The notes under the pieces: generated by a model
The model's input: the letters and a program-made list of their open reading frames with translations, nothing else
Told to the model about the DNA's origin: nothing
Databases searched by the model: none
Program-made: the position numbers and the translations under genes
Assembly (NCBI RefSeq): GCF_037996645.1
Contig: NZ_JBBMXV010000003.1
Coordinates: 675,009-739,008 of the forward strand
DNA from: Halalkalicoccus tibetensis
GTDB taxonomy: Archaea > Halobacteriota > Halobacteria > Halobacteriales > Halalkalicoccaceae
DNA length: 64,000 nucleotides
Reading direction: 5' to 3'
Shown: positions 51,465-59,268 of the stretch, piece by piece
Layout of the letters: the number at the start of each line of letters is the position of its first letter
How positions within the stretch are numbered: the first letter of the stretch is position 1

Positions 51465-52523
51465 ATGGCACAAGCGACCCAGGAGTACGGCGAATGGCCG
51501 CTCAAGCGGCTGATGAGCGAGGTCGTCGGCTCGGGACACAAGTCCGCCGACGACATGGACTACGACCAGGCCGCCGAAGCGTTCCGGCGGATCCTCGACG
51601 GCGAGCCCGACCACACCACGCTGGGGGCGTTCTGGCTCGCGAACCGCTGGAAGCGAAACACCGCCGAGGAACTGGCGGCCTTGACCGACGTGATGCGCGA
51701 GTCGGTTCGCACCGCGGAACCCGACTGCGATCCCGTCGACTGCGGGGCGAACTACGACGGCAAGCACAGCTCCGCGCTGTTGGGCGTCGCCGCGGGCGTC
51801 GTCGCCGCCGGCGCGGGCACGCCCGTCGTGACCCATTCGGGCGACCGGGTTCCGACCCAGAAGGCGACCGCCTACAAACACGTCCTCGACGCGCTCGACG
51901 TCCGAACGGAGATCAGTCCGGAGGAAAGCGCCGAGATGGTCGACGAGACGGGCTTCGGCTTCTACTACCAGCCCGAGTTCAACCCCGGGATCGGGAACCT
52001 CTTCGAGCGCCGGGACAACATGGGCGTGCGCACGTTCGTCAACACCATCGAGACGCTCGCGAACCCCGCGAACGCCGACGTCCATCTCGGGAGCTTCTAT
52101 CACCTCCCGTTCGCGAAACGCATCGTCGAGACCTTCGACCAGAGCGACCAGCAGCTCTCGCGGGTGCTCATGTTCCAGGGGATGGAGGGCTATGACGACG
52201 TCCGACCCGGCCTGACGAAGGTCGCCGAATGGGACTCGGGCGAGTTCTCCGACTTCGAGATCGAGACCGGAGAGTACGGCATGGACTTCGAGAGCGAGGA
52301 CCTCGAGGTCGAGGACGTCGAAAGCGACTCCGCGCGGATCACCCGCGAGGTCGTCGCCGGCGAGCGCGAGGGCCGCTTTGCGGACGCGGTCGCGCTCAAC
52401 GCCGCGCTGCGGATCTACGCCCGCGGGGACTGCGAATCGATCGACGAGGGCCTCGATCTGGCCCGCGAATCGATCGACGACGGCAGCGCCGAGGCGGTGC
52501 TCTCGGAGCTGCAGGCGTTCTGA
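51465..52523 (+). CDS. TrpD-family phosphoribosyltransferase (TrpD2-like)
   Basis: This 352-residue protein has the anthranilate phosphoribosyltransferase fold: a helical N-terminus (WPLKRLMSEVVGSG, then RRILDGEPDHTTLGAFWLAN), a glycine-rich VVAAGAGTPVVTHSGDRVPTQ, FGFYYQPEFNP, and GMEGYDDVRPG. True TrpD has GNRSVSSGSADVLEALG after the glycine-rich strand; here the text is DRVPTQKATAYKHVLDALDV, so this is a TrpD paralogue group of uncertain substrate and not the tryptophan enzyme. The ATG at 51465 is preferred to an in-frame upstream start. It is transcribed away from ahbAB. Confidence 0.82.
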   Translation: MAQATQEYGEWPLKRLMSEVVGSGHKSADDMDYDQAAEAFRRILDGEPDHTTLGAFWLANRWKRNTAEELAALTDVMRESVRTAEPDCDPVDCGANYDGKHSSALLGVAAGVVAAGAGTPVVTHSGDRVPTQKATAYKHVLDALDVRTEISPEESAEMVDETGFGFYYQPEFNPGIGNLFERRDNMGVRTFVNTIETLANPANADVHLGSFYHLPFAKRIVETFDQSDQQLSRVLMFQGMEGYDDVRPGLTKVAEWDSGEFSDFEIETGEYGMDFESEDLEVEDVESDSARITREVVAGEREGRFADAVALNAALRIYARGDCESIDEGLDLARESIDDGSAEAVLSELQAF

Positions 52524-52564
52524 GCACCGACAGCGTATTCGGTCCCGGCCGACTCCTCGTCGGT

Positions 52565-52704
52565 ATGAGCGAGCCGCCGGGGATGGCCGTCGGGATGGAG
52601 ATCGAGTACTGGGTGGTCGACTCCGACGGGCGGCCGTGTGCCGGCGAGGAGGTCGTCGCCGCCCACGACCGGATCTGCCACGCGAGGACGTCGCCGCGCT
52701 CTAA
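52565..52704 (+). pseudogene. Remnant of glutamate--cysteine ligase gene (gshA-like)
   Basis: An ATG at 52565 opens MSEPPGMAVGMEIEYWVVDS, which matches the start of haloarchaeal GCS2-type ligases up to about AHDRI, some 40 residues. The match then stops. In another frame the DNA reads PREDVAAL followed by TAA at 52702-52704, plausibly the ligase C-terminus, so most of the gene seems lost by an internal deletion with frameshift. The next gene's stop overlaps the remnant. The family link rests on MEIEYWVVDSDGRPC, so confidence is moderate. Confidence 0.5.
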
Positions 52705-53666
52705 TCCAGGGGCAGTGCGACGTTCGCGAGCTTCTCGCCGCCGGTGACGGTCGCCTCCCGGGTCAGCGCGTAGAGGATCCCGTCGCGGTCGGCGACCGCC
52801 TCCTGGAGCACCTCGTAACTCGTCGGGTCGTAGAGCGTTCCCAGGTGGGCGCCGGCCTCGATCTCGTCGCCCAGTTCGAGGTCGGGATCGGCACGAAAGA
52901 GCCCCGAGTCGGTCGCGGTGACGCGCCCGAGGTGGTTGCGCGCGAGCCGGCGTTTCCCGGTGGGTTCGGGATCACCGCCGAGCACCCCCTGATCGCGAAG
53001 GACGTTCAGGGTGCCCTCGACGCCGGCCTCGACCGCGCTTTCGACGATCTGCTTGTTGTGGGCGAGCTCGGGCGTGATCGAGGGGATCCCCGCCCGTGTG
53101 GCCGCGACCCGGAGCTTGCCGGCGAACCCCCGCTGGTCCCACTCCTCGTCGGCCTCCTCGCCCGCGCGCTCGGCCAGCAGCAGGTCGGTCCCGAACGCCT
53201 CGGCGAGCGCTCTGGACTCCTCGTTGCCCTTCATGAAGACGACGTGGGTCATCATCAGGGGGCTGCCGGTGTGGAGGTCGACGATGGCGTCGGCCTCGCG
53301 GGCCTCGCTCCAGAGGGTCGCGGCCATGCGCTCGTGGATCGTTCCGTCCGAATCGCCAGGCCACGCCCGGTTCATGTTGGCGTTGACGCTGTCGATGATC
53401 TCGGGGGTGGTGTAGGAGACCCGGTCGAAGGTCAGCGGGTCGGCGACGGGGACGGCGATCACCTCGCCGGCCAGCTCGGCCGAGACGAGCCGGTCGTGGA
53501 GCCGTCTGAGGACCTCGGTGCCGTTGATCTCGCGGCCGTGCTGGGCGGCCTGGAGGTAGATCGTCGGCCCGCTTCGCCCGCCGCGATAACGGTGGATCGT
53601 CGTCTCGATCTCGGTCCCGGACGGGAGGCGGGCGAGCGTCGTGCGCTCGGCGCTGTGGGTGGCCAT
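52701..53666 (-). CDS. Succinylglutamate desuccinylase/aspartoacylase-family enzyme
   Basis: This 321-residue zinc amidohydrolase of the M14-like AstE/AspA family has the motif QHGREINGTE (His and Glu zinc ligands), an Asn/Arg pair in NANMNRAWPG, and DLHTGS as the third ligand. A C-terminal beta domain (LFRADPDLELGDEIEAGAHL) is typical of the group. Members deacylate N-acyl amino acids. The gene starts at an ATG at 53666 and its stop overlaps the gshA remnant by four bases, so the deletion there may have come right up to this gene. The substrate is not determined. Confidence 0.85.
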   Translation of the reverse strand: MATHSAERTTLARLPSGTEIETTIHRYRGGRSGPTIYLQAAQHGREINGTEVLRRLHDRLVSAELAGEVIAVPVADPLTFDRVSYTTPEIIDSVNANMNRAWPGDSDGTIHERMAATLWSEAREADAIVDLHTGSPLMMTHVVFMKGNEESRALAEAFGTDLLLAERAGEEADEEWDQRGFAGKLRVAATRAGIPSITPELAHNKQIVESAVEAGVEGTLNVLRDQGVLGGDPEPTGKRRLARNHLGRVTATDSGLFRADPDLELGDEIEAGAHLGTLYDPTSYEVLQEAVADRDGILYALTREATVTGGEKLANVALPLD

Positions 53667-53757
53667 GGTGGCCCTGCGGGCGGCGGCTACATCAATCTCG
53701 GTACTCCGGGCAGGATTTTTGTGAATCCACCACGAATAATACGACGAGGTGAGACCG

Positions 53758-53979
53758 ATGAGTGGAGAGACACACCAGCGACACGGTTTCGGACCCCGTC
53801 CCGGTCCCGTCTCGCGGTACGACCTCGTGCTGTGGCTCATCCCGGCGGCGTTCGTCCTCGCGCTGGCCCTGAGCACGCTGTCGGCGATCAGCACGCATAC
53901 GGCGATCGTCGGGGCTTCCCTGTTGGGGCTGTTCGCCATCGTCGACGCCGTCGCACTGCACCCGCCACGGGCGGGATAG
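53758..53979 (+). CDS. Small membrane protein, 73 aa
   Basis: This 73-residue protein has a polar N-terminus (ETHQRHGFGPRPGP), then two hydrophobic segments: YDLVLWLIPAAFVLALAL and AIVGASLLGLFAIVDAVAL. The pattern is a common haloarchaeal small membrane protein. A TATA-like AATAATA near 53735 precedes it. No function known. Confidence 0.6.
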   Translation: MSGETHQRHGFGPRPGPVSRYDLVLWLIPAAFVLALALSTLSAISTHTAIVGASLLGLFAIVDAVALHPPRAG

Positions 53980-54024
53980 CCGGCGACCACCAGCGTTTTA
54001 CGCGGGCTCGACGACTGACCAGCC

Positions 54025-54564
54025 ATGACTACAGCGACGCTGCACACGACCGAGGGCGACATCGAGATCGAGCTGTACGACGAGCGCGCGCCCCGTACGG
54101 TCGAGAACTTCCTGAACCTCGCCGAACACGACCCGGCCGCGAACGACGAGCCCGCCCCCGACACCACGACGTGGGAGGACCCCGAAAGCGGCGAGGTCCG
54201 GGGCGACGGCCTCTACAACGGCGTCGAGTTCCACCGGATCATCGACGAGTTCATGATCCAGACCGGCGACCCGACCGGCACCGGGCGGGGCGGGCCGGGC
54301 TACAGCTTCGACGACGAGTTCCACGACGAGCTGCGCCACGACTCGGCGGGGACCGTCTCGATGGCCAACAGCGGCCCCGACACCAACGGCTCGCAGTTCT
54401 TCATCACGCTCGCGCCCACCCCGCATCTCGACGACCGCCACGCCGTCTTCGGCGAGGTCGTCGACGGGATGGACGTCGTCGAGGAGATCGGGAGCGCCGA
54501 TACCGACGCCCAGGACAAGCCGACGACGACCATCGAGATCGAGTCGGTCTCGATCGAGCACTGA
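54025..54564 (+). CDS. ppiA: Cyclophilin-type peptidyl-prolyl cis-trans isomerase
   Basis: This 179-residue cytoplasmic foldase is a single cyclophilin domain. ERAPRTVENFLNLAE begins it, FHRIIDEFMIQTGDPTGTG contains the catalytic Arg and Phe-Met-Gln positions, and SMANSGPDTNGSQFFITLAP and LDDRHAVFGEVVDGMDVVE complete the site. It has an acidic insert of about 25 residues (ANDEPAPDTTTWEDPESG) that is usual in haloarchaea. It catalyses Xaa-Pro isomerisation. No signal sequence. Confidence 0.94.
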   Translation: MTTATLHTTEGDIEIELYDERAPRTVENFLNLAEHDPAANDEPAPDTTTWEDPESGEVRGDGLYNGVEFHRIIDEFMIQTGDPTGTGRGGPGYSFDDEFHDELRHDSAGTVSMANSGPDTNGSQFFITLAPTPHLDDRHAVFGEVVDGMDVVEEIGSADTDAQDKPTTTIEIESVSIEH

Positions 54565-54565
54565 G

Positions 54566-54862
54566 TCAGCCGTAGCGGCTCGCGCCGACGACCATCCGGA
54601 GCGACACCAGGCTCGTCACGGCGACGAAGACGGGCGCGAACCACCCGCCCCAGTGGCGCGCCGGAACGAACCCGCTCGCGACGATCACGGCCCCGAGGTA
54701 GATCGTCCAGCGGCCGACGAACGCGACGAGCTTCTCCGGGTCGGCGGCCGTCTCGGGGTCGTAGCCCGCGATCAGTTCGGGGTAGCCGTTTCGGATCAGC
54801 AGGCCGAGCCCGACGAGGACGAACCCGCTGATCCAGAGTACCACGGCCAGTTCGGGGGCCAT
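54566..54862 (-). CDS. DUF3784-like small membrane protein, 98 aa
   Basis: This 98-residue protein has three membrane segments (VVLWISGFVLVGLGLLI, FVGRWTIYLGAVIVASGF and WFAPVFVAVTSLVSLRMVV) and a middle loop NGYPELIAGYDPETAADPEK. The loop pattern 'LIAGY..' between the first two segments is typical of DUF3784 proteins. It is convergent with ppiA at one base. The role is unknown. Confidence 0.65.
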   Translation of the reverse strand: MAPELAVVLWISGFVLVGLGLLIRNGYPELIAGYDPETAADPEKLVAFVGRWTIYLGAVIVASGFVPARHWGGWFAPVFVAVTSLVSLRMVVGASRYG

Positions 54863-54944
54863 ATCCGATATCCTCTACGGGCCGGCATATCGCTACCGGC
54901 CGCGAAACCGTAAACCGCAAGCCTGCCGGCTCCGTAACGCCGGT

Positions 54945-55292
54945 ATGAGCGACTCGGACGAGCAGGACGTGATCCGCGCGAGCGAGATCGGCGAGAGCGA
55001 CGCCCCGCCGGTCGAGGAGAAGCCCTACAAGATCGTCTTCGAGGCCAACAAATGCTTCGGCGCCGGGAAGTGTGCCGAGGCCTCCCGGAACTGGGAGCTC
55101 GACCTCGAGACGGGCATCGCCAAGCCGAACTCGTATTTCATCACCGAGGAGGAGCTCGACGAGAACGTCCGCGCGGCGGAGCTCTGTCCCGCGAAGAAGG
55201 ACCGCGGCGTGATCCACGTCGTCGACCGGCGAACCGACGAGGAGATCGCTCCCGATCCCCACGGCGACGGCACGCTCAGCGTGGACTGGTGA
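54945..55292 (+). CDS. Single-cluster ferredoxin-like protein
   Basis: This 115-residue protein has an acidic N-terminal extension of about 25 residues, then KIVFEANKCFGAGKCAEASR and, about 45 residues on, AAELCPAKKDRGV. The three cysteines CX5C...CP suggest a 3Fe-4S (or atypical 4Fe-4S) cluster of the kind in P450-partner ferredoxins. An electron-carrier role is likely; the partner is not in the window. The tail is acidic. It converges with the HTH_10 regulator at 55338. Confidence 0.72.
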   Translation: MSDSDEQDVIRASEIGESDAPPVEEKPYKIVFEANKCFGAGKCAEASRNWELDLETGIAKPNSYFITEEELDENVRAAELCPAKKDRGVIHVVDRRTDEEIAPDPHGDGTLSVDW

Positions 55293-55337
55293 TCGAGCCG
55301 CTCGGAGAGGGCCGTTCGTGGGCGGCGAGCCGCCCGC

Positions 55338-56024
55338 TCACTCGGGTCTGCTGATCGACGGCTGCTCGCTCCGTTCGGCGTTCGAGCCCGTGAGCGCGCG
55401 CTCGACCAGGCTCTTGTGGGCCCGCCGGAGGCGCTCGGAGAGCGCCTGATGCGAGACGTCGAGCGCGTCGGCGAGCTCGGACATGGTGGCCTCCCGGGGG
55501 ACGTCGTAGTAGCCCATCTCCCTCGCCTCCATGAGCGTCGTGTACTGTGACTCGGTCAGCCCGAACCGCGAGTTGTCGTTGCTGTCGAGGCTGTAGATCG
55601 AGTCGACGGTCAGCGAGAGCCCGTTCTCCTCGCAGAACTCGTAGGTCCGCGACAGCGAGTCGTGATCCGGGAACATGACCTGCATGTTCCACGAGCCGTT
55701 GGCCACGTGAGCCCGCGTGATCGCTCCGTCCTCCTCGAGCAGCAGGTGGATCACGAGCTCGACCTCGTCGATCCAGTTCATCCGGTAGAAACGCTCGCCG
55801 TCGAACGACGCGAGCACCGTAAACTCCTCGACGGAGGGGTCGTCGGCCAGTGCCGCCTCGAACTCATCGAGGTCGTCGGCCGTCACCCAGACGAACGACA
55901 TGGTCGAGTCCTCACCCTGTGCGGCGAAGCGCTCGACCTCCACGTACGGATCCGAGACCCGGGCGACCGTGTCCGCCAGGGCGAACTGATCGATCGGCAC
56001 CTGGAAGTCAACTATCGTTGCCAT
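55338..56024 (-). CDS. HTH_10 transcriptional regulator
   Basis: This 228-residue protein begins MATIVDFQVPIDQF, with an N-terminal BAT-like region (about 1-150) and HTH_10 at about 160-210 (LTESQYTTLMEAREMGYYDVP, then LDVSHQALSERLRRAHKS). It is a close paralogue of the product at 19156: the same N-terminus, SRTYEFCEE and SHQALSERLRR. A Ser-rich tail follows. Its target is not known; neighbours are a ferredoxin gene (convergent) and a GNAT gene upstream on the same strand. Confidence 0.83.
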   Translation of the reverse strand: MATIVDFQVPIDQFALADTVARVSDPYVEVERFAAQGEDSTMSFVWVTADDLDEFEAALADDPSVEEFTVLASFDGERFYRMNWIDEVELVIHLLLEEDGAITRAHVANGSWNMQVMFPDHDSLSRTYEFCEENGLSLTVDSIYSLDSNDNSRFGLTESQYTTLMEAREMGYYDVPREATMSELADALDVSHQALSERLRRAHKSLVERALTGSNAERSEQPSISRPE

Positions 56025-56095
56025 GCTACATCGAACGCCCGTGGTATTGATAGCGGTTTCTACCCTGAACGGCCCCGCGGCCCCCCCTGTCGCCC

Positions 56096-56848
56096 TCAGA
56101 GGTAGCCGCCGTCCCACTCGTCGGGCTTGTTCAGGTTGCCACAGGTCCCACACTCGATGCGGTCCATGCTGTCGACGGCCTCGACCATCGAGTCGCAGTT
56201 GCCACAGTAGAAGCCGTACTGCTCCTCGTACTCCTCGTCGCTGTAGGCGACGAAGAAGGGGCCGCTCTCGCCGGGCAGCTCCTCGTCGCGGTCGATGTGG
56301 ACGGTGCCGTCGTCGGTTTCGATGGTCCCCTGGGGTTCGACGTCGGTCTGGTCCTCGCCGTCGGTCTCGGCCTCGTTCTCGGCGTAGATCTCGACGATCA
56401 GCTCCTCGCTCGCGATCTCGACGCGCTCCTGCTCGGCCTTCTCGAAGCCGAAGGACTCGAAGAAACCCTGACCCTCGGCGTTGTCGGCCAGCTCGCGGGC
56501 GCGGACGCTCTCGACGCCCTCCTCGTGGAGCCGGTCGCGGGCGGCCTCGAACAGCCCCGAGCCCATCCCCATCCCGCGGAACTCGGTGGCGACGTGCAGC
56601 CAGTGGAGGGTGCCCTCCTCGCCGTCGATCTCGGCCTCGGCGAACCCCCCGAGATGGCCCTCGTCCTTCGCGACGAGCAATACGCTGTCCTCGTCGTCGA
56701 CCAGGTCGGCCAGCCGGTCGGGGTTGAACTGGTCGTCGAGGATGCCCTCGATCGTGTCGGGGCTGACGGCGTAGGAGGCCTCCATCGAGCGCTGTGCGAC
56801 CTCCCTGATACTCTCGGCGTCCTCCGCGGTGGCGTCCGTGATCTCCAT
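56096..56848 (-). CDS. GNAT acetyltransferase with C-terminal zinc ribbon
   Basis: This 250-residue protein has a GNAT domain at about 1-150: the acetyl-CoA loop is in WLHVATEFRGMGMGSGLFEA and the final strand in GFFESFGFEKAE. An acidic linker follows. The last about 50 residues form a zinc ribbon: FYCGNCDSM and IECGTCGNLNKP, four cysteines. N-acetyltransfer to a protein or small-molecule amine is expected, with the ribbon probably guiding substrate or nucleic-acid binding. The fusion is not rare in haloarchaea. The start at 56848 gives the usual MEITDATAEDAESI. Confidence 0.78.
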   Translation of the reverse strand: MEITDATAEDAESIREVAQRSMEASYAVSPDTIEGILDDQFNPDRLADLVDDEDSVLLVAKDEGHLGGFAEAEIDGEEGTLHWLHVATEFRGMGMGSGLFEAARDRLHEEGVESVRARELADNAEGQGFFESFGFEKAEQERVEIASEELIVEIYAENEAETDGEDQTDVEPQGTIETDDGTVHIDRDEELPGESGPFFVAYSDEEYEEQYGFYCGNCDSMVEAVDSMDRIECGTCGNLNKPDEWDGGYL

Positions 56849-56910
56849 ACCCCACCTTCGACACCCGACCGGATAAAAGGGCCACCCGCCGGCAGTCCGT
56901 TCCGACTTCC

Positions 56911-57510
56911 CTATCCGTCGGGGTATTTGGGCTCGCGCCGTTCGGCGCGTTCGAGCGCGCGCTCGATCACCGCCCGGACGTCGCCGTGGAACGTCCCGCC
57001 GTGGCCCGCGTACATCGAGTCGACGCCCTCGGGGAGTCGATCGAGGATCCGCCGGATGCTCTCGATCAGCTCCTCCCGGGACTGGCCGGCCATGTCGGTG
57101 CGCCCGAAGCTGCCGTCGTCGAACGCGCCGTCGTCGTGGACCACGACGTCGCCGCTGTAGATCGTCGAGTCGCTCACGAACGCGAGGTGGTCGTCGGCGT
57201 GGCCCGGCGTGTGGATCGCCTCGCAGTCCTCGTCGCCGATCGCAACGGTGTCGCCGTCCGATAGCTCGTGGGTCCGGCCGGGGTGGTCGTCGTAGGCGTG
57301 GAGCTCGGGATCGAACGCCTCCATGACGGCGTCGAGCTGCTCGACGTGGTCGCCGTGTTGATGGGTGAGGACGACCCGGTCGAGCTCGTCGATCGCGTCG
57401 ACGATCCCCGACATGGCGCCCGCATCGACGAGCGTCGTGACCTCGCCGGTGACGAGGTAGGCGTTGCAGGTGAACGTCTCCGCGTCGGCGGTCAGGTTGT
57501 GGACGGCCAT
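56911..57510 (-). CDS. Metallo-beta-lactamase-fold hydrolase (glyoxalase II-like)
   Basis: This 199-residue protein has the THQHGDHVEQ zinc motif, TPGHADDHLAF and YSGDVVV with the bridging Asp, and a final His in YAGHGG. The compact length and the motif set fit the glyoxalase II-like hydrolases, which cleave thioesters such as acyl-thiol conjugates. The gene stands alone with a short leader. The substrate is uncertain; a link to the thiol system is only an idea. Confidence 0.82.
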   Translation of the reverse strand: MAVHNLTADAETFTCNAYLVTGEVTTLVDAGAMSGIVDAIDELDRVVLTHQHGDHVEQLDAVMEAFDPELHAYDDHPGRTHELSDGDTVAIGDEDCEAIHTPGHADDHLAFVSDSTIYSGDVVVHDDGAFDDGSFGRTDMAGQSREELIESIRRILDRLPEGVDSMYAGHGGTFHGDVRAVIERALERAERREPKYPDG

Positions 57511-57624
57511 GGCGGTATCTCGACGGCCGTTCGTATAAGGGTTGTACTGCCCGTCGCCGGCCCTCGATGACCGTCCGTACCGTAGTCACGACGATCGGAC
57601 CGCCGTAGATCTTTAGTGACAGGC

Positions 57625-57643
57625 TACACTACGAGGTAGTGTA
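57625..57643. promoter_or_regulatory. 8-base inverted repeat abutting the DUF5786 start codon
   Basis: TACACTAC at 57625-57632 and GTAGTGTA at 57636-57643 are exact reverse complements with a GAG loop. The last base of the repeat is the A of the ATG start codon. It may be an operator, or an RNA hairpin that controls access to the start codon. Confidence 0.5.
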
Positions 57644-57822
57644 TGGGCTTTGGGAGCTACGATGAATCCGAACAGGAGAACCAGGACTACGACACCGACT
57701 TCGAGGACGGCGACGGTGTCGATACGAACGAGAAGACCCACGACGGCGCGATCACGTTCGACAACGGCGCCTCGAACGACGAGCTGCTCTCCAAGCTCGA
57801 GGAGATCAAGGACGACGACTGA
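57643..57822 (+). CDS. DUF5786 haloarchaeal small protein, 59 aa
   Basis: The product begins MGFGSYDESEQENQDYDTDF, the signature of the haloarchaeal DUF5786 family, and ends LLSKLEEIKDDD after an acidic low-complexity middle. It is strongly acidic with a short C-terminal helix. Function is unknown. Its stop is followed directly by the ATG of the DUF99 gene, so the two are one transcript. The start is fixed by the conserved N-terminus and lies at the end of a perfect inverted repeat. Confidence 0.82.
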   Translation: MGFGSYDESEQENQDYDTDFEDGDGVDTNEKTHDGAITFDNGASNDELLSKLEEIKDDD

Positions 57823-58395
57823 ATGAAGCCCGGGAGCCGGGTGCTGGGCGTCGCCGAGTCCTACCGCGGCGGGCGCTCGCCCGGCGACCCGAGCACGCTC
57901 GCGGGCGCGGTCGTGCGCGCCGACCGATCCGTCGACGGCCTCGTTTTCGGCTCGCTCGCCGTCGGCGGGACCGACGCCACCGACGCTCTCATCGAGCTCT
58001 TCTCCGAACTGGACCGCGAGGACGTTCAGTACCTTCTCGTGGCCGGGATCGCCCCCGCCTGGTACAACCTGCTTGACCTGCACGAGCTGTCGGCGGCGGT
58101 CGAGAGGCCGGTCTGTTCGGTGAGCTTCGAGGACAGCGCGGGCCTCGAAGCCCCCCTCAGGGAGGCCTTTTCGGGCGAAGAACTCGAACGCCGGCTCGCG
58201 GTCTACGAGCGCCAGCCCCCACGGAAGCGAATGGAGGTCAACGGCCACGGGCTGTACTGGCGGGGCATCGGGATCGATCCCGGGGAGGCCCGCGAGCTGC
58301 TTTCGACCCTGACCCCCGAGGGTGGCCGTCCCGAGCCACTTAGGGTGGCGCGGCTCGCGGCGCGGGCGGCAGACCGGTTCCGAGGGGATTTGTAG
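57823..58395 (+). CDS. DUF99 (UPF0215) family protein, endonuclease V-like fold
   Basis: This 190-residue protein matches the archaeal DUF99 family: VLGVAESY at the start, then VDGLVFGSLAVGGTDAT, YLLVAGIAPAWYNLLDLHEL and a final VARLAARAADRF. The fold is related to endonuclease V, but catalytic acidic residues are only partly kept, so activity is not certain. It starts at the base after the DUF5786 stop. The next gene, a uracil-DNA glycosylase, follows 20 bases later, suggesting a DNA-repair context. Confidence 0.82.
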   Translation: MKPGSRVLGVAESYRGGRSPGDPSTLAGAVVRADRSVDGLVFGSLAVGGTDATDALIELFSELDREDVQYLLVAGIAPAWYNLLDLHELSAAVERPVCSVSFEDSAGLEAPLREAFSGEELERRLAVYERQPPRKRMEVNGHGLYWRGIGIDPGEARELLSTLTPEGGRPEPLRVARLAARAADRFRGDL

Positions 58396-58415
58396 CCGGC
58401 CGTCGAAGCCCGCCC

Positions 58416-59012
58416 ATGGAGAACATGGACGGGCCTCGGGTGACCGAGTGCGAGCGCTGCCCCGCGCTCGTCGAGTCCCGGTCGCGGATCGTCAACGGGA
58501 CCGGGCCGGAGGACGCCGACCTGCTGATCGTCGGGGAGGCGCCGGGCGAACAGGAGGACCGCGAGGGCGAGCCCTTCGTCGGGCGAAGCGGCAGCGAGCT
58601 CGACGAGAAGCTCCGCGAACACGCCATTCCCCGCGAGGAGGTCCGGATCACCAACTGCGTGCGCTGTCGCCCGCCGGAGAACCGCGACCCGACCAAGGAG
58701 GAACTCGAGAACTGTCGGGGCTACCTCGAACGGGAGGTCGACATCGTCGACCCCGACCTGATCATGACCGTCGGCAAGGTGCCCACCGAACACCTGCTGG
58801 AGCGCGACGTCGCGGTGACCAAGGAGGCCGGAACCGTCGAGGAACGCCGCATCGGCGAGACCTCCCGCCGGGTGCTGATCAGCGTCCATCCGGCGGCGAT
58901 GCTCTACGACCGCTCCCAGGAGGAGACCCTCGACGCGACGATCGGGGAGGCGGCCTCGCTGATCGGCGCGGACGGGAACGGAAACGACCAGTCCCGGCTC
59001 GACTCCTTCTAA
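58416..59012 (+). CDS. Type-4-like uracil-DNA glycosylase (4Fe-4S)
   Basis: This 198-residue enzyme removes uracil from DNA. It has CERCPALVESR at the start, then LLIVGEAPGEQEDREGEPFVG (the active-site loop), NCVRCRPPENRDPTKEEL and, near the end, VLISVHPAAMLY. The paired cysteines at both motifs plus CRGYLE supply the 4Fe-4S cluster of family-4 UDG. Starts at 58416 and 58425 are in frame. It is the third gene of the probable DUF5786-DUF99-UDG unit. Confidence 0.88.
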   Translation: MENMDGPRVTECERCPALVESRSRIVNGTGPEDADLLIVGEAPGEQEDREGEPFVGRSGSELDEKLREHAIPREEVRITNCVRCRPPENRDPTKEELENCRGYLEREVDIVDPDLIMTVGKVPTEHLLERDVAVTKEAGTVEERRIGETSRRVLISVHPAAMLYDRSQEETLDATIGEAASLIGADGNGNDQSRLDSF

Positions 59013-59176
59013 CGGCGCTCTTCGAGCCCCACCGACGCGTCGGAGCGGATCCACGCCCGGTGGCCGCCCCGGTGGACCACGAGCGACTCGCCGGCCCGGA
59101 ACGCGCCGCCCTCGGAGCGGCCCCGCAGGCTAAAGGGCGGATCGAGCGGGGACGGCGGGTAGTTCTGATCGATCAC
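59009..59176 (-). CDS. Small haloarchaeal protein, 55 aa
   Basis: From a GTG at 59176 this 55-residue product reads through PPFSLRGRSEGGAFRAGESL and ends VHRGGHRAWIRSDASVGLEE plus two Arg. It is beta-rich and basic. A TATA-like ATTTTATGTATT about 30 bases upstream supports a leaderless transcript; a TTG in frame at 59194 is an alternative. The stop overlaps the glycosylase end by four bases. Not recognised. The conserved-looking, well-structured sequence favours a real gene. Confidence 0.5.
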   Translation of the reverse strand: MIDQNYPPSPLDPPFSLRGRSEGGAFRAGESLVVHRGGHRAWIRSDASVGLEERR

Positions 59177-59268
59177 ACCCGAATATATATCCAAGAATAC
59201 ATAAAATTTTCTACTAATGATTGCCGAAGACGGAAAGCGCCTTTAGCCCGAGCCGACTACACCGTAGT

